Assembly: GCA_003280345.1 (NCBI GenBank)
Contig: QCFB01000005.1
Location: forward strand, 17,493 to 81,492
Reading direction: 5' to 3'
DNA length: 64,000 bases
From: Prochlorococcus sp. AG-363-A16
GTDB taxonomy: Bacteria > Cyanobacteriota > Cyanobacteriia > PCC-6307 > Cyanobiaceae
Shown here: piece after piece, positions 45,947-54,865 of the stretch
How positions within the stretch are numbered: position 1 is the first letter of the stretch
How the letters are laid out: each line of letters opens with the position of its first letter
Program-made: the position numbers and the translations under genes
Notes under the pieces: model-generated
Database searches by the model: none
Told to the model about the DNA's origin: nothing
The model's input: only the letters and a program-made list of their open reading frames with translations

Positions 45947-47389
45947 GTGAGAGTCCGCTTAGAAAATTTGGCATTGTCAAACTCTCCTACTCCAAAAAAC
46001 CTTCTCCGCAAGCGAACTGCTTTGAGGCGGAGAAAGAGAGCTCGTAAGGGAGCTCAGCAAAGGGAATTGATTCTTCGTTCTCGAAGAGCTATTCGTTGGC
46101 TTTTGCCAGGATTGGTTGTAAAGCGTTGGATGATCACAGCGGGCCTTGGGCTCCTGCTGGCTCTTATTGGAGCTTCTATTTGGGCTGACTTAAGACCAAT
46201 TTATTGGGCTATTGAAACTCTGATGTGGTTGCTTGGTGGAATTACTACTGTGCTTCCTCGAAGTATCACTGGCCCGATAGTTTTTCTTTTTGGGGCTGCA
46301 CTTTTGTTGTGGGGGCAAAGTCGAAGTTTTGGATCAATTCAACAGGCTTTAGCACCAGACAAGGACACGGTTTTAGTTGATGCATTGCGTGCTAAAAGCA
46401 AGCTTAACCGTGGTCCAAATATCGTTGCCATTGGGGGAGGCACAGGAATATCGACGCTACTTAGTGGTCTCAAGAGATACAGCAGTCGCATTACAGCAAT
46501 TGTGACCGTTGCGGACGATGGAGGCAGCAGTGGAATCCTTCGTCGTGAATTAGGTGTTCAACCTCCAGGAGATATTCGTAATTGCCTTGCAGCATTGTCT
46601 ACTGAGGAGCCACTCTTAACTCGCCTTTTTCAATATCGTTTCTCTGCTGGAAGTGGTTTGGAAGGTCATAGTTTTGGCAACCTCTTCTTGTCAGCACTAA
46701 CTGCTATTACAGGTAATTTTGAGACAGCTATAACTGCTTCTAGTAGGGTCCTCGCTGTTCAAGGACAGGTTGTTCCAGCAACGAATGTAGATGTAAGACT
46801 TTGGGCAGAGTTGGAAAATGGACAAAGAATTGAAGGGGAGTCTGCAATAGGGAGATCGCCAAGCCCAATTGTTCGAATTGGATGTTTGCCAGAGAGGCCA
46901 CCTGCTCTTTCGAGAGCTCTAGAAGCAATTGCTAATGCAGAGTTGATTTTGCTCGGACCAGGAAGTTTATATACATCTCTGTTACCAAATTTGCTTGTAC
47001 CAGAGCTTGTACAGGCAATTCAACTAAGTAATGCTCCAAAACTATATATATGCAATTTGATGACTCAGCCAGGAGAAACAGATGGATTAGATGTTGGAGG
47101 TCACCTAAGAGCGATAGAAGCTCAATTGGCAAGCCTTGGAATCAGTAAAAGATTATTCACTGCTGTATTGGCTCAGGATGATATGCAGCCATCTCCATTG
47201 ATTGATTACTACAGGGCAAGAGGAGCAGAGCCTGTTACTTGTGACCGAAAAGCACTCAAATCTGCCGGGTATCAGGTTATACAGGCTCCTCTTCAGGGCG
47301 CTAGGCCAACAGCTACTTTGCGTCACGACTCCCGAAGTCTTTCGCTTGCGATTATGCGTTTTTATAGGCGCTATAAAAGTGACTTTTAG
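45947..47389 (+). CDS. YvcK/CofD-like protein with N-terminal membrane segments
   Basis: 480 residues from a GTG start. A basic N-terminus ([15 protein letters not shown]) precedes two hydrophobic segments (about 64-85 and 104-125). The YvcK-type domain begins [18 protein letters not shown] near residue 163, continues [17 protein letters not shown] and [10 protein letters not shown], and includes [19 protein letters not shown]. YvcK proteins bind UDP-sugars and affect carbon metabolism and cell-wall synthesis. The membrane extension is not in the Bacillus protein. Its 3' end overlaps convergent ndhJ by 4 bp. Confidence 0.88.
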   Translation: MRVRLENLALSNSPTPKNLLRKRTALRRRKRARKGAQQRELILRSRRAIRWLLPGLVVKRWMITAGLGLLLALIGASIWADLRPIYWAIETLMWLLGGITTVLPRSITGPIVFLFGAALLLWGQSRSFGSIQQALAPDKDTVLVDALRAKSKLNRGPNIVAIGGGTGISTLLSGLKRYSSRITAIVTVADDGGSSGILRRELGVQPPGDIRNCLAALSTEEPLLTRLFQYRFSAGSGLEGHSFGNLFLSALTAITGNFETAITASSRVLAVQGQVVPATNVDVRLWAELENGQRIEGESAIGRSPSPIVRIGCLPERPPALSRALEAIANAELILLGPGSLYTSLLPNLLVPELVQAIQLSNAPKLYICNLMTQPGETDGLDVGGHLRAIEAQLASLGISKRLFTAVLAQDDMQPSPLIDYYRARGAEPVTCDRKALKSAGYQVIQAPLQGARPTATLRHDSRSLSLAIMRFYRRYKSDF

Positions 47390-47955
47390 TAGGCATCTTG
47401 CATTTCAAAAAAGTCTGGCTGGACATAATCCTTGCGAAGAGGCCATCCTTTCCAGTCTTCGGGCATAAGTAATCTTTTGGGGTGAGGATGACCCTCGAAG
47501 GAGATTCCGAACATGTCAAATGTTTCTCTTTCTTGCCAATCTGATCCTCGATATAGCCCATATAGACTTGGAACTTGAAGACTTCCATCTCTAGGCAAGA
47601 AAACTTTTAGACGCACTTCACGAGGCTGTGCATTGTTGTCTAGGGCTGAGTTCTCTAGAAGCTCATCCATTGCGACTAAGTCATAGAAGCAGACAAGGCT
47701 TTGTCCAGGTCCCTCGTCATAACCGCCTTGACATTCTAAATAGTCGAAACCGTTTTCTTTAAGTGCTGAAGCAATGGCATATAGAAAATTTGGCTTTATT
47801 GCAATTGTTTCTTTCCCTAAATGGTCAGGTGCAAGTACTTGATGATTTAAATCTTTTTGAGTTAATAATTTGCTTGTAGGCCCAGGCTCAGGACATTTGG
47901 TAAGCACTTCCTCAGAGTTGGTTGCACTTGATGGATTAGGAGAGTCCTCGCTCAT
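47386..47955 (-). CDS. ndhJ: NAD(P)H-quinone oxidoreductase subunit J
   Basis: Peripheral-arm subunit of the photosynthetic NDH-1 complex (30-kDa subunit family). The signature [20 protein letters not shown] and [13 protein letters not shown] near the C-terminus are clear. 189 residues. It lies 3 bp downstream of ndhK. Confidence 0.95.
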   Translation of the reverse strand: MSEDSPNPSSATNSEEVLTKCPEPGPTSKLLTQKDLNHQVLAPDHLGKETIAIKPNFLYAIASALKENGFDYLECQGGYDEGPGQSLVCFYDLVAMDELLENSALDNNAQPREVRLKVFLPRDGSLQVPSLYGLYRGSDWQERETFDMFGISFEGHPHPKRLLMPEDWKGWPLRKDYVQPDFFEMQDAY

Positions 47956-47958
47956 TAC

Positions 47959-48732
47959 TTAAGCCTCATTTGAAGGAAGAGTGGCTGCACTTTTAATAGC
48001 TTCTTCTGCTTTGAAAGGTGTTTCTACTCCAGCTTCTAAGGCTGCTTTCTGGGTTTCAGCGTTTAGATAGGCACCGGTTATTAAAGGTTCTACTCTTTTC
48101 ATTTGATGTGTAACAGTGAAGTAACGATGAGTCTGTTTGATGTTTTTTCGTTCAAATACAGATTCATTGCTTACTTTCTTTCTCAGTTTGATAACTGCGT
48201 CAAATATTGCTTCAGGCCTTGGTGGGCATCCAGGCAAGTAAAGATCTACTGGAATTAGCTTGTCCACTCCTCTTACAGCAGTTGTTGAGTCGGCACTAAA
48301 CATTCCTCCTGTAATTGTGCAGGCGCCCATAGCAATTACATATTTGGGTTCAGGCATTTGCTCATAGAGCCTGACTAAGGCTGGCGCCATTTTCATAGTT
48401 ACTGTCCCTGCAACTATTAGAAGATCAGCTTGGCGAGGAGAACTTCTTGGAACTAACCCAAAGCGATCAAAGTCAAATCTAGAGCCAATTAAGGCGGCAA
48501 ACTCTATGAAACAGCAGGCAGTTCCATAGAGAAGAGGCCAGAGACTGCTTAGCCTCGCCCAATTATGAAGATCATCAAGGCTTGTGAGGATAATGTTCTC
48601 ACTTAAATCTGTAGTGACCGAGGGAGCTCCTACAGGTGCGCAGGTTGATGCGCGTAGGTCACGAACTGCATTTATAGAGGGATTCTTGGTCAAGAAATTA
48701 ACTCCATTCAAGTGCGCCTTTGCGCCATGCAT
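47959..48732 (-). CDS. ndhK: NAD(P)H-quinone oxidoreductase subunit K
   Basis: Carries the terminal 4Fe-4S cluster N2 of NDH-1. Cluster cysteines are visible in [26 protein letters not shown] and [13 protein letters not shown]. The ATG at 48732 overlaps ndhC by 35 bp and gives 257 residues; a TTG at 48693, just after the ndhC stop, would give the more usual length of about 244. The order ndhC-ndhK-ndhJ is the standard one. Confidence 0.94.
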   Translation of the reverse strand: MHGAKAHLNGVNFLTKNPSINAVRDLRASTCAPVGAPSVTTDLSENIILTSLDDLHNWARLSSLWPLLYGTACCFIEFAALIGSRFDFDRFGLVPRSSPRQADLLIVAGTVTMKMAPALVRLYEQMPEPKYVIAMGACTITGGMFSADSTTAVRGVDKLIPVDLYLPGCPPRPEAIFDAVIKLRKKVSNESVFERKNIKQTHRYFTVTHQMKRVEPLITGAYLNAETQKAALEAGVETPFKAEEAIKSAATLPSNEA

Positions 48733-49060
48733 AGGCTAATGCAACTACTAAGATGGCAATAAAAATAAGTGCTTCTATAAAAGCCAATAAGCCAAGTTTG
48801 TGAAATGCAACTGCCCAGGGATAAAGAAAGACTGTCTCAACATCAAAGATTACGAAAACAAGCGCAAACATGTAGTAACGGATATTGAATTGAATCCATG
48901 CGCCGCCAATTGGCTCCATCCCAGATTCATATGTGAGCTCTCTTTCCCCAGCACTGCTTTGAGGCGCTAAAAGCTTATTCGTGACTAATGCAAGTATTGG
49001 TACAGCAGCTGAGATCAGAAGGAAACCTAGGAATGCGTCATAGCCAGATAGGGCAAACAT
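48698..49060 (-). CDS. ndhC: NAD(P)H-quinone oxidoreductase subunit 3
   Basis: Membrane subunit of NDH-1, 120 residues with three hydrophobic helices. Family segments: [20 protein letters not shown] and [19 protein letters not shown]. First gene of the ndhCKJ operon, divergent from rubA across 77 bp. Confidence 0.96.
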   Translation of the reverse strand: MFALSGYDAFLGFLLISAAVPILALVTNKLLAPQSSAGERELTYESGMEPIGGAWIQFNIRYYMFALVFVIFDVETVFLYPWAVAFHKLGLLAFIEALIFIAILVVALAYAWRKGALEWS

Positions 49061-49137
49061 ATATGTGGGTGCGTTCTATTTGACTATTATTTTGACATTC
49101 GCTGAGAAGGGCCTTCACCTATAGAGTTGTATTAAAT

Positions 49138-49590
49138 ATGAGAGTAGCGGTGAGCAATGAAACTTCATCTTCGGCAGATAAGGCCTTTAAGAATCAAGGT
49201 ATAGAACCTCAATCGAGCATTGATACCGTTTCAACATCGATTGGCAATTCAGAAGATTCAATTAATGACTCTGATTGGAGAGAGCATAGGTTTGAGTGTC
49301 GAAGTTGTGGATTTGTATATGACCCAAGAGAAGGCATAAAGAAATTTTCTATCAATGTCGGTACAGCTTTTCTGGATTTAGATCCAGTTACCTTTCGCTG
49401 CCCTGTTTGTCGTGGAACTGTTGATGGATTTGTTGATATTGGTACTCCAGCCAAGCCCAGTGGATTCCAAGAGAATCTGAATTATGGTTTTGGTGTTAAC
49501 AACCTCACTCCAGGACAAAAGAATGTCTTGATTTTTGGAGGCTTGGCATTTGTTCTGGCTTGCTTCCTTTCTTTGTACTCCTTGCATTGA
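49138..49590 (+). CDS. rubA: Membrane-anchored rubredoxin RubA
   Basis: 150-residue rubredoxin needed for photosystem assembly in cyanobacteria. The iron ligands are in FECRSCGFVYDP and FRCPVCRGTVDGF. A polar serine-rich N-terminal extension (about 50 residues) precedes it and a C-terminal membrane helix (VLIFGGLAFVLACFLSLY) anchors it. It is followed by ycf48 and psbEFLJ in the conserved rubA-ycf48-psbE order, which supports the photosystem II assembly role. Confidence 0.93.
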   Translation: MRVAVSNETSSSADKAFKNQGIEPQSSIDTVSTSIGNSEDSINDSDWREHRFECRSCGFVYDPREGIKKFSINVGTAFLDLDPVTFRCPVCRGTVDGFVDIGTPAKPSGFQENLNYGFGVNNLTPGQKNVLIFGGLAFVLACFLSLYSLH

Positions 49591-49604
49591 GTCGCATTTT
49601 TTCT

Positions 49605-50612
49605 ATGAATAGCTTCATTTCTTTATTTCTGAACCTAGTTCTTGTGGTTTGCCTATCAGTTGGTCTTTCTGGCTGTGTCACTACTAGGCTGCCAATGGCC
49701 AGTACGAGCCCTTGGCAAAAAGTTGAGTTGGATACTCAGGCCAATCCTTTAGATGTTGCTTTTTCAGATAAGCAGCATGGTTTTCTTGTTGGAACGAATC
49801 GCTTGATTCTTGAGACACAAGATGGAGGTAAAACCTGGAAGGAGCGAAGTCTAGATATCACTAGCGAGGAAAACTTTCGCTTGATAAGCATTGATTTTAT
49901 GGAAAACGAAGGTTGGATTGCAGGCCAACCTGGATTGGTGCTCCATAGCACCGACTCTGGGCAGAATTGGACGCGTCTTGAATTGAGCAAGTTGCCAGGT
50001 GATCCATATCTAATTACTACTTTGGGTTCAGATGCAGCAGAACTTGCAACAACAGCTGGTGCTGTTTATAGAACAAATGATGGCGGGCAAAGTTGGGACG
50101 GGAAAGTTAGTGATGCTTCTGGAGGTGTTCGAGACCTTAGACGGGGCTCAAATGGTGGATATGTAAGTGTCAGCAGCTTGGGTAATTTTTTCGCAACTTT
50201 GGATCCAAACCAAGAAGCATGGCAACCACATCAGCGAGCAAGTAGTAAAAGAGTTCAAAGTATTGGGTATCAACCCAATGGTCAATTGTGGATGCTCTCA
50301 AGGGGAGCTGAAATTCGACTTAATGATCAGGAAGGCGATGTAGATAATTGGCAGAAGCCAATTATCCCTATTGTTAATGGTTACAATTATCTTGATATGG
50401 CCTGGGATCCAAAAGGAAGCATTTGGGCAGCGGGTGGTAATGGGACTCTCTTGGTTAGTAATGATGGAGGGAACGAATGGAAGAAAGATCCGATTGGAGA
50501 TGCTCAACCTTCCAATTTTATTCGAATTCTTTTTGACAGTAGACCGGACTTAGGTCAGCCAAAGGGTTTTGTCCTTGGAGAAAGAGGCGCTTTGCTTCGC
50601 TGGATTGGCTAA
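49605..50612 (+). CDS. ycf48: Photosystem II assembly factor Ycf48
   Basis: Lumenal seven-bladed beta-propeller that acts on the early D1 complex in photosystem II assembly and repair. The ATG at 49605 gives a lipoprotein-like signal ending LSVGLSGC. Repeated blade motifs are DGGKTWKER, DSGQNWTRL, DGGQSWDGK and DGGNEWKK. About 335 residues. A longer TTG start at 49560 inside rubA is less likely. It lies 14 bp after rubA. Confidence 0.94.
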   Translation: MNSFISLFLNLVLVVCLSVGLSGCVTTRLPMASTSPWQKVELDTQANPLDVAFSDKQHGFLVGTNRLILETQDGGKTWKERSLDITSEENFRLISIDFMENEGWIAGQPGLVLHSTDSGQNWTRLELSKLPGDPYLITTLGSDAAELATTAGAVYRTNDGGQSWDGKVSDASGGVRDLRRGSNGGYVSVSSLGNFFATLDPNQEAWQPHQRASSKRVQSIGYQPNGQLWMLSRGAEIRLNDQEGDVDNWQKPIIPIVNGYNYLDMAWDPKGSIWAAGGNGTLLVSNDGGNEWKKDPIGDAQPSNFIRILFDSRPDLGQPKGFVLGERGALLRWIG

Positions 50613-50689
50613 GGCTCTCGATTTTATGAAATTGCACAACTCTCTGTAACCATGCCAGATATCCATTCACTGAGTTGTGCCAGAGCCTT
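50611..50689. repeat. Two-tier stem-loop in ycf48/psbE spacer
   Basis: Outer stem AAGGCTCT (50611-50618) with AGAGCCTT (50682-50689), and inner stem GCACAACTC (50634-50642) with GAGTTGTGC (50672-50680). The two stems are nested with a 15/1-base internal loop and a 29-base apical loop. It begins on the ycf48 stop codon and ends 32 bp before psbE. No T-run follows. Possibly an mRNA processing or stability element between the assembly genes and psbEFLJ. Confidence 0.7.
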
Positions 50690-50721
50690 GTTAGGATCTA
50701 TGGGCTGATACGCATGAGGCT

Positions 50722-50970
50722 ATGGCTGCCGGCTCTACCGGGGAACGCCCGTTTTTTGAGATCGTAACGAGTATCGACTTTTGGGTAATCCAAGTAGTCA
50801 CACTGCCTGCGATCTTTATCTCAGGATTTTTGTTTGTGTCTACTGGCCTTGCCTACGACGTCTTTGGGACACCAACACCTGATGCTTATTATCAGGCTTC
50901 TGAGTCCAAGGCTCCCGTTGTGAGTCAGCGCTTTGAGTCCAAGTCCCAACTAGACCTGCGCTTGAAATAA
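50722..50970 (+). CDS. psbE: Cytochrome b559 alpha subunit lacking the axial heme His
   Basis: 82-residue single-helix photosystem II subunit, full length and in its normal place before psbF. Flanking sequence is standard: [14 protein letters not shown] before the helix and [17 protein letters not shown] after. However, the usual RYWVIH reads DFWVIQ (residues 19-24): the axial heme histidine is Q24 (codon CAA at 50791-50793), and the Arg and Tyr next to the heme propionates are D19 and F20. GTPRPD further on reads GTPTPD (T52). Whether heme is bound is open; photosystem II normally needs this subunit. Identity is certain, heme function is not. Confidence 0.95.
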   Translation: MAAGSTGERPFFEIVTSIDFWVIQVVTLPAIFISGFLFVSTGLAYDVFGTPTPDAYYQASESKAPVVSQRFESKSQLDLRLK

Positions 50971-50974
50971 AGCA

Positions 50975-51115
50975 ATGACACAATCTTCTGCCCCTCTCCA
51001 ATCACAGCGCAGCTATCCGATTTTTACGGTTAGATTTTTTGCTGTTCACGCCTTGGGTGTTCCTACGGTGTTTTTCTTAGGTGCGATTGCAGCAATGCAG
51101 TTCATCCGTCGTTGA
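50975..51115 (+). CDS. psbF: Cytochrome b559 beta subunit
   Basis: 46-residue partner of PsbE; I translated it by hand. [16 protein letters not shown] carries the axial histidine H25 and the conserved arginine R20; the tail is [16 protein letters not shown]. All heme-contact residues on this chain are present, unlike PsbE. It lies 4 bp behind psbE. Confidence 0.96.
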   Translation: MTQSSAPLQSQRSYPIFTVRFFAVHALGVPTVFFLGAIAAMQFIRR

Positions 51116-51134
51116 TTGATCACCATTATTCGCA

Positions 51135-51254
51135 ATGCAAGTCAACCCCAATCCCAACAAGTTGTCCGTTGAGTTAAACCGCACAAGTCTCTATTTGGGT
51201 CTTCTGCTGGTTTTCGTTATGGGAATCTTGTTCTCTAGCTATTTCTTTAACTAA
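51135..51254 (+). CDS. psbL: Photosystem II protein PsbL
   Basis: 39-residue single-helix subunit near the QA/QB interface, hand-translated. [20 protein letters not shown] and the YFFN end are the PsbL pattern. Third gene of psbEFLJ, 19 bp after psbF. Confidence 0.96.
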   Translation: MQVNPNPNKLSVELNRTSLYLGLLLVFVMGILFSSYFFN

Positions 51255-51271
51255 AAAGTTTTCCTGAAACT

Positions 51272-51472
51272 ATGAGCAAACTAAAGGGCCCAGATGGTCG
51301 TATCCCTGACCGACTTCCAGACGGACGTCCTGCAGTCTCTTGGGAGAGACGTTGGACTGAAGGCTCCCTACCCTTGTGGGTAGTGGCTACAACTGGTGGT
51401 TTGGCTGTGATTTTTGTTCTTGGAATTTTCTTTTACGGCTCCTATACAGGAGTTGGTTCAGGAGGGTTCTAG
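51272..51472 (+). CDS. psbJ: Photosystem II protein PsbJ
   Basis: 66-residue subunit with the long picocyanobacterial N-terminus ([20 protein letters not shown]), then [19 protein letters not shown] and [14 protein letters not shown] around one membrane helix. Last gene of the operon, 17 bp after psbL, followed by a terminator. Confidence 0.96.
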   Translation: MSKLKGPDGRIPDRLPDGRPAVSWERRWTEGSLPLWVVATTGGLAVIFVLGIFFYGSYTGVGSGGF

Positions 51473-51501
51473 GATTTAGCTAAGGAGTTTAGTTTTTAAT
51501 T

Positions 51502-51545
51502 AACGACCAGCCCCAATTTATTGGGGTTGGTCGTTTTGTTTTCTT
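51502..51545 (+). terminator. Rho-independent terminator of psbEFLJ
   Basis: AACGACCAGCCCCAA (51502-51516) pairs with TTGGGGTTGGTCGTT (51521-51535), 15 bp with one G-T pair, a TTTA loop, then a T-rich stretch. Confidence 0.92.
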
Positions 51546-51560
51546 TTGAATTGAGTGCCT

Positions 51561-52475
51561 TTAGGTGTTAATAAAATTCCCCCAGTAGGGACTTGTGAAA
51601 AGATCAATTTTTAGACGTGTTGAAGCAGGAACACTTTCTTTTGCTGTCATAAGGCCATTTTTGAGTGAGTTATGAGCTGTGCTTATTGGTCTAAGAGAAG
51701 AAATTCTTTTGGCGGTTGCTTCTACGATTTTTGTGGCGAGTGATGCATTGGCTCGAAGATTATCAATGACCATCTCTACCGTTACGCTCTCATTGTCTGC
51801 ATGCCAACAGTCATAGTCAGTTGCCATTGCTAGAGATGCATATGCGATTTCGGCTTCTCTGGCTAAACGAGCTTCGGTGTGGTTGGTCATTCCAATGACT
51901 GTGCACCCCCAACTTCTATATAGGTTTGATTCTGCACGGGTAGAGAAGGCAGGCCCTTCCATTGCAAGATAGGTCCCATTTCTATGTAACTGACGCCCTT
52001 CTGGCATTAGCTTTTCCCCTTCTTCGGCTACGAGTCTTGACAGTGTTGGGCAAAAAGGATCTGCCATAGTCACATGCGCTACGGCACCATCCTTGAAAAA
52101 AGTAAGAGGACGCTGGTGAGTGCGATCTATGAATTGGTCAGGAACGACCATATCTAATGGACGAACTTGTTCTTGGAGTGAACCAACTGCAGAAGGAGAT
52201 AATATCCAACGAACTCCTAATGACCTAAGAGCCCAGATGTTGGCCCGATATGGAACTTCTGTAGGAGTAAAGGTGTGATTACGTCCATGCCGAGCTAGAA
52301 ACACAACTTCCATTCCTCCTAAATTGCCTAGGAGTAATGTGTCGGAAGGTTTGCCAAAGGGAGTGTCAATATTAATTTCTTGAACTTCTTCAAGTTCTTC
52401 AATGAAGTAGAGGCCGCTCCCCCCTAATACACCCATTCGGGCTTTGCTGAGAAGGCAGTTGTCAGACAAAGGCAA
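51561..52475 (-). CDS. mtnP: S-methyl-5'-thioadenosine phosphorylase
   Basis: Cleaves methylthioadenosine, a polyamine by-product, to adenine and methylthioribose-1-phosphate. 304 residues. Family segments: MGVLGGSGLYFIEEL, LARHGRNHTFTPTEVPYRAN, MEGPAFSTRAESNLYRSWG, IGMTNHTEARLAREAEI and ATDYDCWH. The last cysteine-containing segment is typical of MTAP. Convergent with psbJ. Confidence 0.94.
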   Translation of the reverse strand: MPLSDNCLLSKARMGVLGGSGLYFIEELEEVQEINIDTPFGKPSDTLLLGNLGGMEVVFLARHGRNHTFTPTEVPYRANIWALRSLGVRWILSPSAVGSLQEQVRPLDMVVPDQFIDRTHQRPLTFFKDGAVAHVTMADPFCPTLSRLVAEEGEKLMPEGRQLHRNGTYLAMEGPAFSTRAESNLYRSWGCTVIGMTNHTEARLAREAEIAYASLAMATDYDCWHADNESVTVEMVIDNLRANASLATKIVEATAKRISSLRPISTAHNSLKNGLMTAKESVPASTRLKIDLFTSPYWGNFINT

Positions 52476-52650
52476 TAGGCTTCACTATTAATTAATATAA
52501 TGGAATCCAAAAGACTTTGCTTCAAGCTGCCTCTAATTATGAACAATCGCGCAGAAAAAGGTGGTTATTTGAATTGAACTTTATGTGGAAAACTTTTCAA
52601 GGATCTCTCTTGAAACACCGCTTTATTTAAGTTTTGATTTATGAAAAGAA

Positions 52651-54846
52651 ATGATCTCTGATCACCTTGTTCTTGCTGGCGGTGGTCATACACATGCCCT
52701 TATATTGCATCGTTGGGCAATGAAACCTAAACTTAAGCCAAAGGGTTTGATTACTTTAATTAATAGAAGTAGTTCAACTCTATATTCTGCAATGTTCCCT
52801 GGCATTATTGCAGGCAAATATAAACTAGAAGAAGCTCTAATTAATATCCGATTATTAGCAGATCAAGCAGGCATTGCATTTGTTGCGAATGAAATAACTG
52901 GGTTGAATCTTAATGAGAACCTCTTATATCTAGAAAATCGTCCTCCTGTTCACTTTACAAAAATCAGTCTGGATATAGGCTCGGAAACATTTGCTGCAGA
53001 AAAGAGCTCTCGAGGCCTTGAATTAGATTCAGCTATTGCTATTAAGCCATTTCAGCAAGCACTTGATTGGATTGAGAATCAGGACAATGATTCTTTTATA
53101 GATGCATTAGAACCATTGACTGTCATTGGTTCTGGCCTCTCAGGTGTTGAGATTGTCTTTGCTTTAAGAAAGCGTTGGCCTAATCGTTTGTTATCTCTAC
53201 AGGCTAATTTTGGTCAGCCTAATGTTCAATTAAAAAGAGCACTTCTAGCGGCAGGAATCAATATTATCCCAAGAGATCAATGTATAAGAGGACCCGCCAT
53301 TCGATGTACTGGTAGTGATTCTCCAAAATGGATTAAACAAAGTGGTTTGCCTTTAGGTTCTTCAGGACGTGTACTTACTAATAGAACTCTTCAAGTTGTT
53401 GGTCATCCCAATTTTTTTGCAGTAGGGGATTGTGGTGTCATTAAAAAAAACTTTCGGCCACCTTCGGGAGTATGGGCAGTGAGGGAGGCTCTCCCATTAG
53501 CAAAGAATCTAGAGAGAGCGAGTTGTGGACTTCCCCTTATTAGTTGGAGGCCACAACCAGCAGCACTTCAATTGATGGGTGGATATACCAAGTCCAATAT
53601 TTCTGTCGCTTGGGCTTTTTATGGCTGGCTGGTTCTTGGCCCTAGTTCTTTGCTCTGCAAATTGAAAGAGTTTCTTGACAAAAGGTTTATGGAGAAGTTT
53701 GAGGTTGTTTCGAAAATGAGGCAAGTGTCAAATAGATCGATAGAAATAATGGCTTGTCGTGGGTGTGCCGCAAAAGTTGGTGAAAAGTCTCTAAAAGAGG
53801 CATTGAAGCGTGCAAATCTTCCTGACCTGGCTAATCATCCAGAAGATTCTTCCTTGATCTTTTCTACGTCAACCGGTCACCACCTTGTTCAAAGTGTGGA
53901 TGGCTTTCCCGCATTGGTTAGTGACCCTTGGTTAAATGGACGATTAACCGCTTTGCATGCATGCTCTGATCTGTGGGCAAGTGGTGCCTCTGTAATTTCT
54001 GCTCAGTCTGTTGTTACTCTCCCAGCAATAAATTCGCATTTGCAAGAAGAGTTGCTATCTCAGACTCTTGCTGGGATTCAATCAGCTTTAGAGCCACAGG
54101 GTGCTCAGCTGCTTGGAGGGCATTCTCTTGAAGCTAGGAGCCTTCCCCCTGAACCAAGCAGCCTTGGAATACAAATCGCACTTTCTGTGAATGGTCGATT
54201 GGCATCTGGACAGAATTTTTGGAAAAAGTCTGGACTCAAAATGGGAGATGTAATTCTTATCAGCCGTGGTCTTGGTAGTGGAGTTCTTTTTGCAGCTGCA
54301 ATGGCTGGGAGATCACGACCCCATGACTTGGACAATGCTCTTAATGAGCTCAGTCTTGGCCAGTACAAAACTTTTGAGCTTTTGATCAAAAAACAAAAGG
54401 CAAAAGGCCCAGACCCACTTGTTCATGCTTGTACAGATATCACAGGCTTTGGTCTACTTGGCCATTTAGGGGAAATGATTCGAGCAAGTAATGCTGAACG
54501 TCGAAAAATTGGTTTGCATCCTCTAAGGATTCAACTGGATGCAACTTCTATCCCTGCATTAGAAGGAGTACCTGATCTTGTTCGAGCAGGGATTTCTAGT
54601 ACTCTTGCACCTGCTAATCGCAATGCTTGGAGATTGCTGGATCAGGGCAGCGATTCGCCTGCAGCCATTGATTTAAAGTTAGGAGGCATTCATTTAGATA
54701 GTCCAGACCATAAGGGAATCTTAGAGTTGATCGTTGATCCACAAACTTGTGGGCCTTTGTTGATCACTTGCTCATGCAAAGTCGCAGAAGAATTAGTGAT
54801 TAGCGGCCCATGGAGACGAATAGGGAAAGTAATCTCACCTTTTTAG
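52651..54846 (+). CDS. NADH dehydrogenase-like/SelD fusion protein
   Basis: 731 residues in two domains. Residues about 1-360 are a pyridine-nucleotide-disulfide-type flavoprotein (opening LVLAGGGHTHALILHRW; second nucleotide site LTVIGSGLSGVEIVFAL; FFAVGDCG). Residues about 365-731 are selenide, water dikinase: MACRGCAAKVGEKSLKEA carries the active-site cysteine and lysine, then SVDGFPALVSDPW and TDITGFGLLGHLGEM. The fusion is a known cyanobacterial arrangement. It would make selenophosphate, perhaps linked to redox supply. The active-site residue is Cys, not Sec. Confidence 0.9.
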   Translation: MISDHLVLAGGGHTHALILHRWAMKPKLKPKGLITLINRSSSTLYSAMFPGIIAGKYKLEEALINIRLLADQAGIAFVANEITGLNLNENLLYLENRPPVHFTKISLDIGSETFAAEKSSRGLELDSAIAIKPFQQALDWIENQDNDSFIDALEPLTVIGSGLSGVEIVFALRKRWPNRLLSLQANFGQPNVQLKRALLAAGINIIPRDQCIRGPAIRCTGSDSPKWIKQSGLPLGSSGRVLTNRTLQVVGHPNFFAVGDCGVIKKNFRPPSGVWAVREALPLAKNLERASCGLPLISWRPQPAALQLMGGYTKSNISVAWAFYGWLVLGPSSLLCKLKEFLDKRFMEKFEVVSKMRQVSNRSIEIMACRGCAAKVGEKSLKEALKRANLPDLANHPEDSSLIFSTSTGHHLVQSVDGFPALVSDPWLNGRLTALHACSDLWASGASVISAQSVVTLPAINSHLQEELLSQTLAGIQSALEPQGAQLLGGHSLEARSLPPEPSSLGIQIALSVNGRLASGQNFWKKSGLKMGDVILISRGLGSGVLFAAAMAGRSRPHDLDNALNELSLGQYKTFELLIKKQKAKGPDPLVHACTDITGFGLLGHLGEMIRASNAERRKIGLHPLRIQLDATSIPALEGVPDLVRAGISSTLAPANRNAWRLLDQGSDSPAAIDLKLGGIHLDSPDHKGILELIVDPQTCGPLLITCSCKVAEELVISGPWRRIGKVISPF

Positions 54847-54865
54847 GTGATTAAGATGGAATTAA

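Noticed and set aside
53751..53780. Selenocysteine codon in SelD
   Set aside because: The active-site positions are read as ordinary TGT cysteine codons; no in-frame TGA is present.
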